From: Candidatus Neomicrothrix sp. UBA2983
GTDB lineage: Bacteria > Actinomycetota > Acidimicrobiia > Acidimicrobiales > MedAcidi-G1
DNA length: 64,000 nt
Assembly (NCBI GenBank): GCA_002346745.1
Contig: DEAL01000008.1
Location: 1-64,000, forward strand
Direction: 5' to 3'
Both the position numbers and the translations under genes were made by a program. Shown one piece after another: positions 25,512-34,020 of this stretch (position 1 is the first letter of the stretch; every line of letters starts with the position of its first letter). Below the pieces are notes generated by a model. The model was not told the DNA's origin, did not search any database, and saw nothing but the letters and a program-made list of their open reading frames with translations.

Positions 25512-26324
25512 TCAGCGGATGCGGGGTTCGAGGCGGACGCCGCTGTCGAAGGCCGAGGAGCCGGCGGCCATCTCGGCCGGGTCAACCGCCGCCGCGTAGA
25601 GTGCCGGGGCAACGTCTCGGGCCGCCAGGCGGCCGAGGTCCTGGGCCGCCCAGATCGCCCGCAGCGTGCCCTGGACCGCCCAGGGCGGATTGGCGGCGAT
25701 CGTCTTGGCCAGCCGGGTGGCGGCGGCGTCGAGCTCGTCGCCGGGCACCACCTCGGTCAAGAGTCCCATGCGCTGCGCCGTCGCTGCCGAGATCCGCTCG
25801 GCGCTGCCGGTGAGCGACATTCGCATCACCTCGCCGAACGGCATCCTCGTCAGCATCTTCATCGGCTCGTAGACGGCCGCCATGCCGTAGGTGACGTGGG
25901 GGTCGAAGAAGGTGGCGTGCTCGGCGGCGATGAGGATGTCGCACTCGGCGAGGAAGTAGAAGGCGCCGCCGCAGGCCATGCCGTTGACCGCTCCGATCAC
26001 CGGCTTCCACAGGTCGTTTGACTTGGGCCCCAGCGAGTCGCCGGGATCGTCGTACATGAAGTTGTTGGAGGTCCCGTAGACGGCCGGTCCGTCGAGGGCG
26101 GTGAACGGCTCGTTGCGGTCGGTGCCGACGCAGAACGCCCGGTCGCCGGAGCCGGTCAGGATCACGACCCGGACGTCGTCGTCGGTGCGCAGGGAGCGCC
26201 AGGCGGTCCGGCACTCGGCCTGCATAGTGGCCGTGAAGGCGTTGTGGGCCTCGGGTCGGTCGAGGGTGATCCTGGCGATGCCGTCCGCCGATTCGACGCG
26301 GATCGTCTCGAAATCGCTGTCCAC
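25512..26324 (-). CDS. enoyl-CoA hydratase/isomerase family protein
   Basis: A 270-residue crotonase. It starts ITLDRPEAHNAF, and the oxyanion-hole segments are RAFCVGTDRNEP and GAVNGMACGGAFYFLAECD. The catalytic Glu positions of true hydratases are not clearly kept (YEPMKMLTRMPFGEVMRM), so the reaction (hydratase, isomerase or other CoA chemistry) is open. GTG start. It diverges from the amidohydrolase-carboxyltransferase operon, which could share its pathway. Confidence 0.85.
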   Translation of the reverse strand: MDSDFETIRVESADGIARITLDRPEAHNAFTATMQAECRTAWRSLRTDDDVRVVILTGSGDRAFCVGTDRNEPFTALDGPAVYGTSNNFMYDDPGDSLGPKSNDLWKPVIGAVNGMACGGAFYFLAECDILIAAEHATFFDPHVTYGMAAVYEPMKMLTRMPFGEVMRMSLTGSAERISAATAQRMGLLTEVVPGDELDAAATRLAKTIAANPPWAVQGTLRAIWAAQDLGRLAARDVAPALYAAAVDPAEMAAGSSAFDSGVRLEPRIR

Positions 26325-26388
26325 GGCATCGACCCTAGCGCCGCGCCCCCGTTGGTCTGGATTTCGGCTCCACCACTAGCGTCCGGGC

Positions 26389-27621
26389 ATGGACGACGAC
26401 ACAGGCAGCATTGCTTCCGGGAGTTCGACGGTCGAGGACCTGGGCTACGAGCCCTTCGACTGCGACAACCACTACTACGAGGCGCATGACGCGTTCACCC
26501 GCCACGTCCCCGCCGAGATGCAACCCCGGGTCGTGCAGTGGTGCGAGGTCGGCGGCCGGAGCTACCACCTGGTCGGAGGGCGGCTCAGCGACGCCGTCGT
26601 CAACCCGACCTGGAACCCGATCGCCAAGCCGGGGGCGCTGCACCGGTACTTCCGGGGCAATCCCGAGGGCAAGACCCCGCTCGACTACCTGCGCGATCGG
26701 GAGCCGACGCCCGCCGAGTACCTCGACCGCGACGCCCGCCTGGAGGCGATGTCCCGACAGGGCCTGGAGGCCATCTGGCTCTTCCCGACGCTCGGGGTGC
26801 TCTACGAGGAGCCCCTCAAGGAGGACATCGAGGCGGTCGGAGCGCTCATGGTGGGCTTCAACCGCTGGCTCGACGAGGACTGGGGGTTCGCCTACCGGGA
26901 CCGCGTCTTCGCCGCCCCGTACCTGTCGCTGGCTGACCCCGACCTGGCGGTCCGGGAGCTCGAGTGGTGCCTCGACCGTGGTGCCCGCACGATCGTCATG
27001 CGACCGGCGGCGATCTGGACGACCGACGGGCCGCGTTCGCCCGGCGACTGGATATTCGACCCCTTCTGGTCGCTCGTGAACGAGGCCGGTATCACGGTGG
27101 TCGTGCACGCCGGCGACAGCGGCTACTCGACGCAGGGCTACGCTGAGAGCGGCTTCTCGTCCAAGATGACCGGGGTCAAGGAACGGTCCCGACCCACCAT
27201 CAAGGCGTTCAACATCGAGCGTGCGGCAAACGACTGGCTGATCACCATGTCGCTCGACCGGATGTACACGAGGTTCCCGAACCTGCGGATCGCCTCGGTC
27301 GAGAACGGCTCCGACTACCTGGCGCCGATGTTCCGCAAGCTCCGCCAGCAGGCCGCCAAGTCGCCGAACTGGTTCGACGAGGACCCCGTCGACCTGTTCC
27401 GGGAGCACGTCTGGATGAACCCGTTCTGGGAGGACGACGTGTACGAAGTGGTCGAGTTGATGGGCGCCGACCACGTCATCTTCGGCTCCGACTGGCCGCA
27501 CATCGAGGGACTGCCCCAGCCGCTCGACTACCTCGTCGAGGTCAAGGAACTCGCCGAGGAGGACCGCCGCAAGGTGCTCCGCGACAACGTCCGCGGCCTC
27601 AACGAGCGTCGCCCGGCGTGA
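26389..27621 (+). CDS. amidohydrolase-2 family metal hydrolase
   Basis: A 410-residue member of the amidohydrolase-2 (ACMSD-like) group. Metal and catalytic positions: DCDNHYYE near the N-terminus, VVVHAGDSGY, and FGSDWPHIEG with the essential Asp. Such enzymes act as decarboxylases or hydrolases on aromatic and carboxylic substrates. Its stop overlaps the GTG of the carboxyltransferase gene by four bases, suggesting a shared catabolic route for a CoA-linked acid. Confidence 0.85.
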   Translation: MDDDTGSIASGSSTVEDLGYEPFDCDNHYYEAHDAFTRHVPAEMQPRVVQWCEVGGRSYHLVGGRLSDAVVNPTWNPIAKPGALHRYFRGNPEGKTPLDYLRDREPTPAEYLDRDARLEAMSRQGLEAIWLFPTLGVLYEEPLKEDIEAVGALMVGFNRWLDEDWGFAYRDRVFAAPYLSLADPDLAVRELEWCLDRGARTIVMRPAAIWTTDGPRSPGDWIFDPFWSLVNEAGITVVVHAGDSGYSTQGYAESGFSSKMTGVKERSRPTIKAFNIERAANDWLITMSLDRMYTRFPNLRIASVENGSDYLAPMFRKLRQQAAKSPNWFDEDPVDLFREHVWMNPFWEDDVYEVVELMGADHVIFGSDWPHIEGLPQPLDYLVEVKELAEEDRRKVLRDNVRGLNERRPA

Positions 27622-29225
27622 ACGGCGAGGAGGGCTGGGTTCCTGAACTCGAGGAGTTGCGGACCCGGGAGGCGCTCGCTGAACGGATGGGGGGCGAGGA
27701 GAAGGTCGGGCGCCAGCACGACCGCGGCAAGTTGGATGTCCGGCAGCGGATCGACGGCCTGCTCGACGGGGACACGTTCCACGAGGTCGGCAAGATCGCC
27801 GGCACGCCTACCTACGACGACGAGGGGAACCTGGTCGACCTGCGGGCCTCCAACTTCGTCTTCGGCCGCGGCCGGGTCGGGGGGCGGCCGGTCGTGGTGG
27901 CGGGCGACGACTTCACCGTCCGGGGCGGGGCGGCCGACGCTTCGATCATCGCCAAGCAGGTGGCCGCAGAGCAGATGGCGCTGGAGCTCCGGCTCCCGAT
28001 CGTGCGCCTCATCGACGGCACCGGCGGGGGCGGCTCGGTCAAGACCCTCGACAGCGACCCCGCGAAGCAGGCCGAGCATTCGACGGGGTCCTACGGCCGC
28101 GGCGCCCGGACGTACGTCCCGGCCAACCCGGGCTGGGAGCACGTCGTCGCCAACCTCGCCACGGTCCCCGTGGTCGCCCTCTGCCTCGGGCCGGTGGCCG
28201 GGCTGGGCGCCGCCCGGGCGGTCAGTAGCCACTACTCCGTGATGGTGAAGGGCCTGGCGCAACTGTTCGTGGCCGGACCGCCGGTCGTGAATCGGCTGGG
28301 TCTCGAGGAGGTCGACAAGGAGTCGCTGGGCGGCAGCCGGATCCACACCCGGAACGGGGCGATCGACGACGAGGTGGCCTCGGAGGAGGAGGCCTTCGAG
28401 CGGGCCCGGCGGTTCCTGTCGTACCTGCCCGCATCGGTCCATGAACTGCCCGAGCGAGGCCCGGTGACCGATGATCCGGGGCGGACCGACGAGTCGCTCG
28501 CAACCGTGGTGCCACGCGACCGGCGCCACGTGTACCGGATGCGCGACATCGTCGAGACGGTCGTCGACCTCGGGTCCTTCTTCGAGGTCGGGGCCCGCTT
28601 CGGCCGCTCGGCGATCACGGGCCTGGCCCGGCTCGACGGCTGGCCCGTGGCGATCCTGGCGGGCGACCCCTACCACTACGGGGGCGGCTGGACGGCGGAT
28701 GCCTCCCAGAAGGTGACCAGGTTCGTCGACCTGGCCGAGACCTTCCACCTGCCGGTGGTGCACCTCGTCGACAACCCGGGCTTCGTGATCGGCAGCGAGT
28801 CGGAGCGGGCGGCCACCATCCGCCACGGCTCCCGGGCCCTTGCCGCCGTCTACCAGGCATCGGTGCCGTGGTGCTCGATCCTGGTCCGTAAGGCGTTCGG
28901 CGTGGCTGGGGCGGCCCACTCGGCGGCGCACCGCTTCCAGTACCGGTACGCGTGGCCGTCGGGCGACTGGGGCTCGCTGCCGGTGGAGGGCGGCGTCGAG
29001 GCGGCCTACCGGTCGGACCTCGAGGCCTCGGAGGATCCCGAGGCGCTGCTCGAGCAGATCACCGAGCGGCTCAACCGGGTGCGCTCTCCGTTCCGGACGG
29101 CCGAGGCGTTCCTGGTCGAGGAGATCATCGATCCCCGCGAGACCCGGCCCCTCTTGTGCGAGTTCGTCAACCTGGCGGCGCCGCTGCGCACCACGGGCAC
29201 CTCGGGCTTCGGTTACCGGCCCTGA
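27618..29225 (+). CDS. acyl-CoA carboxylase carboxyltransferase subunit
   Basis: A 535-residue carboxyltransferase of the propionyl/methylcrotonyl-CoA carboxylase beta type, which moves CO2 from carboxybiotin to an acyl-CoA. Features: KLDVRQRIDGLLD, DGTGGGGSVKTL, a GPVAGLGAARAV oxyanion segment, and in the C-terminal half HLVDNPGFVIGSESE and GVAGAAHSAAHRF. The substrate cannot be assigned. A biotin carrier gene lies just beyond on the opposite strand; no biotin carboxylase is in the window. Confidence 0.9.
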   Translation: MNGEEGWVPELEELRTREALAERMGGEEKVGRQHDRGKLDVRQRIDGLLDGDTFHEVGKIAGTPTYDDEGNLVDLRASNFVFGRGRVGGRPVVVAGDDFTVRGGAADASIIAKQVAAEQMALELRLPIVRLIDGTGGGGSVKTLDSDPAKQAEHSTGSYGRGARTYVPANPGWEHVVANLATVPVVALCLGPVAGLGAARAVSSHYSVMVKGLAQLFVAGPPVVNRLGLEEVDKESLGGSRIHTRNGAIDDEVASEEEAFERARRFLSYLPASVHELPERGPVTDDPGRTDESLATVVPRDRRHVYRMRDIVETVVDLGSFFEVGARFGRSAITGLARLDGWPVAILAGDPYHYGGGWTADASQKVTRFVDLAETFHLPVVHLVDNPGFVIGSESERAATIRHGSRALAAVYQASVPWCSILVRKAFGVAGAAHSAAHRFQYRYAWPSGDWGSLPVEGGVEAAYRSDLEASEDPEALLEQITERLNRVRSPFRTAEAFLVEEIIDPRETRPLLCEFVNLAAPLRTTGTSGFGYRP

Positions 29226-29263
29226 GCGTCTCCGGCCTGTCGGGGCAGGGGAGGGTGGTTCCC

Positions 29264-29494
29264 TCAGGCGGGCTGGACGCGGGCGACGGGATCGTCCTCG
29301 GCGACGGCGTCGCCCTCGCCGACCAGGACCTCTGCGAGCGTGCCGGCCACGGGTGACTCGACGGGAATCTCCATCTTCATGGACTCGAGCACCAGGACGA
29401 CCTGGCCGGCAACGACAGCAGCGCCGACCTCGACCCGGACCTGCCAGACCACCCCGGTGACCGGGGACTCGAGATCCAGCAGCGGGGCGGGCAT
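29264..29494 (-). CDS. biotin carboxyl carrier protein
   Basis: A 76-residue stand-alone biotinyl domain with the attachment motif LESMKMEIPVESP. The Lys of MKM receives biotin. It would carry carboxybiotin between a biotin carboxylase encoded elsewhere and the carboxyltransferase next door, which is transcribed towards it. The internal ATG was preferred because it gives the normal BCCP N-terminus; an upstream start would add 12 residues. Confidence 0.85.
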   Translation of the reverse strand: MPAPLLDLESPVTGVVWQVRVEVGAAVVAGQVVLVLESMKMEIPVESPVAGTLAEVLVGEGDAVAEDDPVARVQPA

Positions 29495-29561
29495 CGCCGC
29501 AGTCCAGCAGGGCCCGGCCCGCACTGCCATCTCGGAGCGGGCGATCCGACAGACTGGGACG

Positions 29562-30104
29562 GTGAGTGTCTGCCCGACGATCGAGACCGAGCGCCTCGTC
29601 CTGCGCCCTCTGCGCGACGAGGACCTCGACGACTACTTCGCCATGATGGACTCGCCGGAGGTGCGCCGGTGGCTGCACCTGCCGGACACGTTCGACCGGG
29701 ATGCCGCCTGGGCGCAGATGGCGGCCTTCCTCGGCCAATGGGCGCTCCGGGGAATGGGGCTGTGGGCCGTTGAGGAGCGGTCGACGGGCCGGTTCCTCGG
29801 ACGGGCCGGCCTCCACAATCCGGAGCGGGTCGACTGGCCGGGCGTCGAGGTCGGGTGGACGTTCGATCCCCGTTACTGGGGCAACGGGTACGCCACCGAG
29901 GCGGGGCGGGCCGCCCGCGACTTCGGTTTCGAGGTGCTCGGCGAGGAACGCCTCTACTCGTGCATCCTCCCCGACAACCTGGCTTCCCAGGCCGTGGCCC
30001 GGCGGCTCGGCTTCGAACTGCAGGAGGAACGGGTGATGGCCTGGTACCCGGACGCCCCCCACGGCCTGTGGGTGACGGAGTTGTCACCCTCCGCGCCCGA
30101 CTAG
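29562..30104 (+). CDS. GNAT-family N-acetyltransferase
   Basis: A 180-residue GNAT of the RimJ/RimL type. It opens IETERLVLRPLRDEDL, and the acetyl-CoA motif is DPRYWGNGYATEAGRAARDFGF, followed by ILPDNLASQAVARRLGF. It probably acetylates a protein N-terminus or a small amine. GTG was chosen from the family-typical start. Its stop shares a CTAG with the stop of a decayed minus-strand reading frame. Confidence 0.88.
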   Translation: MSVCPTIETERLVLRPLRDEDLDDYFAMMDSPEVRRWLHLPDTFDRDAAWAQMAAFLGQWALRGMGLWAVEERSTGRFLGRAGLHNPERVDWPGVEVGWTFDPRYWGNGYATEAGRAARDFGFEVLGEERLYSCILPDNLASQAVARRLGFELQEERVMAWYPDAPHGLWVTELSPSAPD

Positions 30105-30319
30105 CCGATGGCGATGGGGGTCCGCCCGCCTTCCGCGTCGACGAGCAGAAGGGTGTCACAGTGACCCGCGTCGATACCCAAGCCGATGGCGCCGCGGTGA
30201 GTCTTGAGTCGGGTGGCGAGGAGCTCTCCGGTCTCCGCCCACCCGTCGAAGGCGAAGAGTTCGCCGGCTCCCAGGAACGCGGATGGGAGGCTTGCTGTGG
30301 ACGGGAAATGATGGAAACA
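30101..30319 (-). pseudogene. remnant of a minus-strand gene
   Basis: A minus-strand frame of about 72 codons with no start codon, ending in TAG at 30101-30103. Third codon positions are strongly G/C, as in real genes here, and it encodes a plausible C-terminus (GWAETGELLATRLKTHRG, ending RTPIAIG). It is closed upstream by a TGA. The stop shares CTAG with the GNAT stop, the same arrangement seen at two intact convergent gene pairs in this window. Probably the tail of a truncated gene; family unknown. Confidence 0.4.
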
Positions 30320-30326
30320 TCATGGA

Positions 30327-30560
30327 ATGGTCGGAAACACCGCAAGTACACCATCGGGACCGGTGTGGCTCAACACCAAGAGGGCGGCCGAGCGGCTGGG
30401 GATCACGCCTCGCACCCTCTATCGCCTTGTCGACGAGGGCCTCGTGGTCGGCTACAAGGTCGGGCGCGTGATCCGCTTCCAGGAGGCCGACATCGAGGCG
30501 GCGCTGGAGGGTTTCAGGATCCGGCCAGGCGAGTTGCGGCACCTGTACCAGGAGAGTTGA
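30327..30560 (+). CDS. excisionase/BldC-like helix-turn-helix protein
   Basis: A 77-residue DNA-binding protein of the MerR-like excisionase type. The winged-helix core is LNTKRAAERLGITPRTLYRLVDEGLVVGYKVGRVIRFQEADIEAAL (residues about 15-60). Such proteins include BldC and phage excisionases; without an integrase here, a transcriptional role is likelier. It lies 160 bases before the suf genes on the same strand, but the suf dyad lies in between, so co-transcription is uncertain. Confidence 0.85.
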   Translation: MVGNTASTPSGPVWLNTKRAAERLGITPRTLYRLVDEGLVVGYKVGRVIRFQEADIEAALEGFRIRPGELRHLYQES

Positions 30561-30609
30561 TGCCGGGAGGGTTGCGGCGCGGAACCGGTTCCCGGCCCCG
30601 CCGGCGGGG

Positions 30610-30635
30610 ATTTCTCCTACGGCGGTAGGGTAAAT
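30610..30635. promoter_or_regulatory. suf operator-like dyad, copy 1
   Basis: A 26-bp dyad centred at 30622.5: left arm attt-ct-cctac, centre ggcg, right arm gtagg-gt-aaat, extended by one G-C pair on each side. It lies about 85 bases before the sufD start. It shares the pattern ATT-N4-CTAyGGsGrTAG-N4-AAT with the dyad at 36077-36102 upstream of the other suf operon. The binding protein is unknown. Confidence 0.65.
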
Positions 30636-30720
30636 CCGGCGCCGGCCCTCCACGGACCAGCCGGCGCCCGGGCCCCGTGCCCGGCCCGCCCCCGGTCCGC
30701 CAGTATCCGCCCGAGGCCAC

Positions 30721-31998
30721 GTGCCGAACCCGTTCACCCCCGAGAGTTCAGCCGCGCTGCCGGGCCCCGAGTGGCTCCGCCAGCGGCGCGGCACCGTGCT
30801 GGCCGGCCTCGACGACGTGGAGCGTCCCGACGCCGACGAGGAGGTCTGGCGCTACTCGCGGATCGGCGAACTCGACCTCTCGGCGTTCGCCCCGACGGCC
30901 GGTCCGCCCGCGTCGAGACCGGCCGCCGTCCCGGACCTCACCGCCGGTGCCGTGGCCGTCGTGACGGTGTCCGACGGCTGGATCACCTCCGTCGAGGTCG
31001 ACGGCGGGGCTCCCGACGGCCTGTTCGTCGGCCCGGTCGGCGAACTGCCCGACGGCGACGAACTCTACGGCGCCACGCTCGAGGAGCCCGTCGACCTCTT
31101 CGGCCACCTCAACCGGGCCTACGGACCGGAGCCGCTGGCCATCGTGGTCCCCGACGGCCTCCGGGTGGAGGGTCACGTCGTCGTTCATCTGCACGTGTCC
31201 GGCGAGGGGATCGCCGCCTTCCCGCGCCTGCTGGTCCGCTGCGGCGCCGACTCCGGCGTCACGGTGCTGGAGGTCCAGACCTCGGAGGACGTCGAGGCCC
31301 TCGTGGCGTCCGTCCTCGAGGCGACCGTCGGGCCGGCGGGGCGACTGCGCCACGCGGTGCTCCAGGAGCTCAGCCCCCGGGTCTGGCAACTGGGCCACCA
31401 GGAGGTCCACGTCCACCGGGACGCCGGCGTCGAGTTGTTCGCCGCCGGCCTCGGCGGTGACTACGCCCGCACGCGCACCGACTGCCGCCTGCTGGGACGG
31501 GGTGCCGAGGGGAGGATCACGGCCGCGTACTTCGGCGACCGCGAGCAGGCCCTCGACTACCGGACCTTCCAGGAGCACGCCGCCCCCGACACCAGCAGCG
31601 AACTGCTGTTCAAGGGGGCGCTCGACGGTTCGGCGCGCTCCGTGTACACGGGTCTCATACGGGTGCGCCCGGAGGCCGTGCGGACCCGCGCCGACCAGAC
31701 CAACCGCAACATCAAGCTCTCGCCGGACGCCTGGGCCGAGAGCGTTCCCAACCTTGAGATCGAGACCGACGACGTGATGTGCAGTCACGCCTCGACGGTC
31801 TCGCCGGTGGACGAGGACCAGCGCTTCTACCTCGAGAGCCGGGGCGTACCGACGGTCGTCGCCGAGCGGCTCCTCCTGGAGGGCTTCTTCGACGAGGTGC
31901 TCGAGGCCGCCCCGCTGCCCGCGCTGGCCGACCGCCTGGCGGCGGGCCTGCGAACCAAGCTGGACCGCCACGACACGCTGGCCGGGAGCGCGGCATGA
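30721..31998 (+). CDS. sufD: Fe-S cluster assembly protein SufD
   Basis: A 425-residue SufBD-family scaffold protein. The C-terminal signature includes ADQTNRNIKLSPDAWAES, NLEIETDDVMCSHASTVSPVD and QRFYLESRGVP, where the Cys-His region lies at the SufB-SufD interface. Length and lack of the SufB N-terminal part favour SufD. It starts at GTG and overlaps the Rieske gene by four bases. SufB, its usual partner, is not in the window. Confidence 0.9.
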   Translation: MPNPFTPESSAALPGPEWLRQRRGTVLAGLDDVERPDADEEVWRYSRIGELDLSAFAPTAGPPASRPAAVPDLTAGAVAVVTVSDGWITSVEVDGGAPDGLFVGPVGELPDGDELYGATLEEPVDLFGHLNRAYGPEPLAIVVPDGLRVEGHVVVHLHVSGEGIAAFPRLLVRCGADSGVTVLEVQTSEDVEALVASVLEATVGPAGRLRHAVLQELSPRVWQLGHQEVHVHRDAGVELFAAGLGGDYARTRTDCRLLGRGAEGRITAAYFGDREQALDYRTFQEHAAPDTSSELLFKGALDGSARSVYTGLIRVRPEAVRTRADQTNRNIKLSPDAWAESVPNLEIETDDVMCSHASTVSPVDEDQRFYLESRGVPTVVAERLLLEGFFDEVLEAAPLPALADRLAAGLRTKLDRHDTLAGSAA

Positions 31999-32345
31999 GC
32001 GGCGCCCAGAACAGCGGACACGCCCACCGGGTCTGTCGCCTCGAGGACCTTGCCGAGGCCACCGCCCGCCGGGTCGACGTCGACGGCGTCGCGGTGGCAC
32101 TCGTCCGCCTGGGCGACACGGTCCACGCCATTGGTGACATCTGCTCCCACGAGGACGTGTCCCTCGCCGAGGGGCTCGTCGACGCGGACGAGTGTGCGCT
32201 CGAGTGCTGGCGGCACGGCAGCCTCTTCTCGCTCGAGACCGGCGAGGCGCTGACGCTGCCGGCCACCCGCCCGGTTCCGGTGTACGAGGTCGAGGTGGCG
32301 GACGGCGAGGTGTACGTGCGGCTCCCCGGCGAGGACTCGCCATGA
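31995..32345 (+). CDS. Rieske-type ferredoxin
   Basis: A 116-residue non-haem Rieske [2Fe-2S] protein. The cluster ligands are CSH (C-x-H) and CWRHGS (C-x2-H) separated by about 17 residues, followed by the usual ETGEALTLPATRPVPVYEV. It lies between sufD and sufC with four-base overlaps on both sides, an arrangement found in other actinobacterial suf operons. It probably supplies electrons for cluster assembly. Confidence 0.92.
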   Translation: MSGAQNSGHAHRVCRLEDLAEATARRVDVDGVAVALVRLGDTVHAIGDICSHEDVSLAEGLVDADECALECWRHGSLFSLETGEALTLPATRPVPVYEVEVADGEVYVRLPGEDSP

Positions 32346-33169
32346 GCGGCAGCGAACGCGTGCTGCGGATCGAGGGCCTGCGGGCATGCGTCGGCGACGT
32401 CGAGATCCTGAACGGAATCGATCTCGAGGTGCGCCCCGGTGAGGTCCACGCGGTCATGGGTCCGAACGGCTCGGGCAAGTCGACCCTCTCTCACGTCCTG
32501 ATGGGGCGCCCCGGCTACACGGTGACCGGTGGAACGGCCACCATCGACGGCGTCGACCTGCTGGGCCTGGCGACGTGGGAACGTGCGCAGGCTGGACTCT
32601 TCCTGTGCCTGCAGCACCCCACCGAGGTGCCGGGCGTCAGCCTCGACGCACTGCTGGCCGAGGCGGCCCGGGCCGGGGGACGAGACGTCGTCGCCGTCCA
32701 CGACGCCCTGCGGACCGAGGCCGGGCGGCTCGGCATCGACGAGCGCTTTCTCGACCGTCCCCTGAACGTCGACCTGTCCGGCGGCGAGAAGAAGCGCAAC
32801 GAGACCCTCCAACTCGGAGCGCTCGGCGCGCGCTACGCGGTCCTCGACGAGATCGACTCGGGCCTCGACGTGGACGCGCTCGCCACCGTGTCGCGGCGCA
32901 TCCAGGAGGCCACGGATGAGGACGGCCTGGGCGTCCTGGCGATCACCCACTTCAGCCGCCTCCTCGAGGTGCTCGAGCCGGATCGGGTCCACGTGCTGGC
33001 GCACGGCACCATCGCGGCCTCCGGTGGCCCGGAGCTGGTCGATCGGCTGGAGGCCGAGGGGTATGGCGGGGTGCTCGGTGACGCCGCGGCCGACGAGCCC
33101 GAGACCTCGGTCGGCCTGCCGCACGCCGCCGACTTCGGCGAGGACCCGTTCGCGGATCCGTTGGCCTGA
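32342..33169 (+). CDS. sufC: Fe-S assembly ATPase SufC (first copy)
   Basis: A 275-residue ABC ATPase of the SufC type. Walker A is GPNGSGKST, the signature is NVDLSGGEKKRNET, Walker B is RYAVLDEIDSGLD, and the H-loop is AITHFSRLL. The C-terminal tail after residue 245 is longer than usual and acidic. It drives the SufBCD scaffold. A second SufC is encoded on the other strand at 35259-36050; the two differ clearly (here the Q-loop reads LQHPTEVPGVS). Confidence 0.92.
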   Translation: MSGSERVLRIEGLRACVGDVEILNGIDLEVRPGEVHAVMGPNGSGKSTLSHVLMGRPGYTVTGGTATIDGVDLLGLATWERAQAGLFLCLQHPTEVPGVSLDALLAEAARAGGRDVVAVHDALRTEAGRLGIDERFLDRPLNVDLSGGEKKRNETLQLGALGARYAVLDEIDSGLDVDALATVSRRIQEATDEDGLGVLAITHFSRLLEVLEPDRVHVLAHGTIAASGGPELVDRLEAEGYGGVLGDAAADEPETSVGLPHAADFGEDPFADPLA

Positions 33170-33183
33170 GCGACGGTCCCACG

Positions 33184-33501
33184 ATGCCCCCGAACCGGCT
33201 CACCGACGAGGAGCTCGAAACGCTCTCCACGCGACTCCCGGAGTGGACCAGCGACGGCACCACGTTGTCTCGCGAGTTCCGGTTCGCCGACTTCGCGGCG
33301 GCCTTCGGGTTCATGTCGGAGGTCGCCGAGATCGCCGAGTCGTTGGACCACCATCCCGACTGGTCGAACTCGTGGAACCGGGTGGCGGTCTCGCTGACGA
33401 CGCACAGCGCCGGCGGGCTCACCCTCCTCGACCTCGCCCTCGCCGAGGCGATGGACGAACTGGCGGGTCGGGTCCCGGGCGGGCCGACCCCGGACGCCTA
33501 G
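33184..33501 (+). CDS. pterin-4a-carbinolamine dehydratase
   Basis: A 105-residue PCD/DCoH protein. The signature is SLDHHPDWSNSWNRVAVSLTTH followed by GLTLLDLALA. It recycles 4a-hydroxytetrahydrobiopterin made by aromatic amino acid hydroxylases and is also linked to molybdopterin metabolism in some bacteria. It is the last gene of the plus suf operon, 14 bases after sufC. Its stop shares CTAG with the convergent sufU stop. Confidence 0.9.
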   Translation: MPPNRLTDEELETLSTRLPEWTSDGTTLSREFRFADFAAAFGFMSEVAEIAESLDHHPDWSNSWNRVAVSLTTHSAGGLTLLDLALAEAMDELAGRVPGGPTPDA

Positions 33502-33971
33502 GCGGGGGAGTCCACTTCGGCGAGGGCCTGGTCGAAGGTGTTCCACCCGAGGGTGGCGCACTTGATCCGGACCGGGAACTTCACGACGCCGCGGAGCGCC
33601 TCGAGGTCGCCCAGGCCGCTGGGCGTGGAGGCGTCGGCCGGGTCGGCGTCGGCCCCGAGGCCGTGTTCGTGGATGGACATCATCTGCTTGAACGAGCGCA
33701 GTACGTCCCGGGCCTCGTCGACCGTCTTGCCGACCACGGCGGTGGTCATCATCGACGCCGACGACTGGCTGATCGAGCAGCCCTGGCCGCCGATGCGGAT
33801 GTCGGTGATCGTGTCGCCGTCGACGACGACGTAGACCTTGACCTCGTCGCCGCACAGCGGATTGAAGCCCTCGGCGACGACCGCCGGCGGGGTCTCGAGC
33901 TCGCCACGGTTCCGGGGATTCCGGTAGTGGTCGAGGATGATCTCTCGGTAGAGGTCTTCGAGGCCGGGCAT
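33498..33971 (-). CDS. sufU: SufU/IscU-like sulfur transfer protein
   Basis: A 157-residue SufU. It starts MPGLEDLYREIILDHYRNPRNRG and has the three conserved Cys in NPLCGDEV, GQGCSISQSSASMM and VRIKCATLGW, plus the insertion of the Gram-positive SufU branch. It takes sulfur from SufS via its zinc site. It is last in the minus operon sufC-sufS-sufU. The ATG was chosen over a longer frame that overlaps sufS. Confidence 0.93.
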   Translation of the reverse strand: MPGLEDLYREIILDHYRNPRNRGELETPPAVVAEGFNPLCGDEVKVYVVVDGDTITDIRIGGQGCSISQSSASMMTTAVVGKTVDEARDVLRSFKQMMSIHEHGLGADADPADASTPSGLGDLEALRGVVKFPVRIKCATLGWNTFDQALAEVDSPA

Positions 33972-34020
33972 CGGGGGTGCTTTCTGGTCGGGAGGATCGA
34001 GGGAGTGCGGGTGCCAGCGG

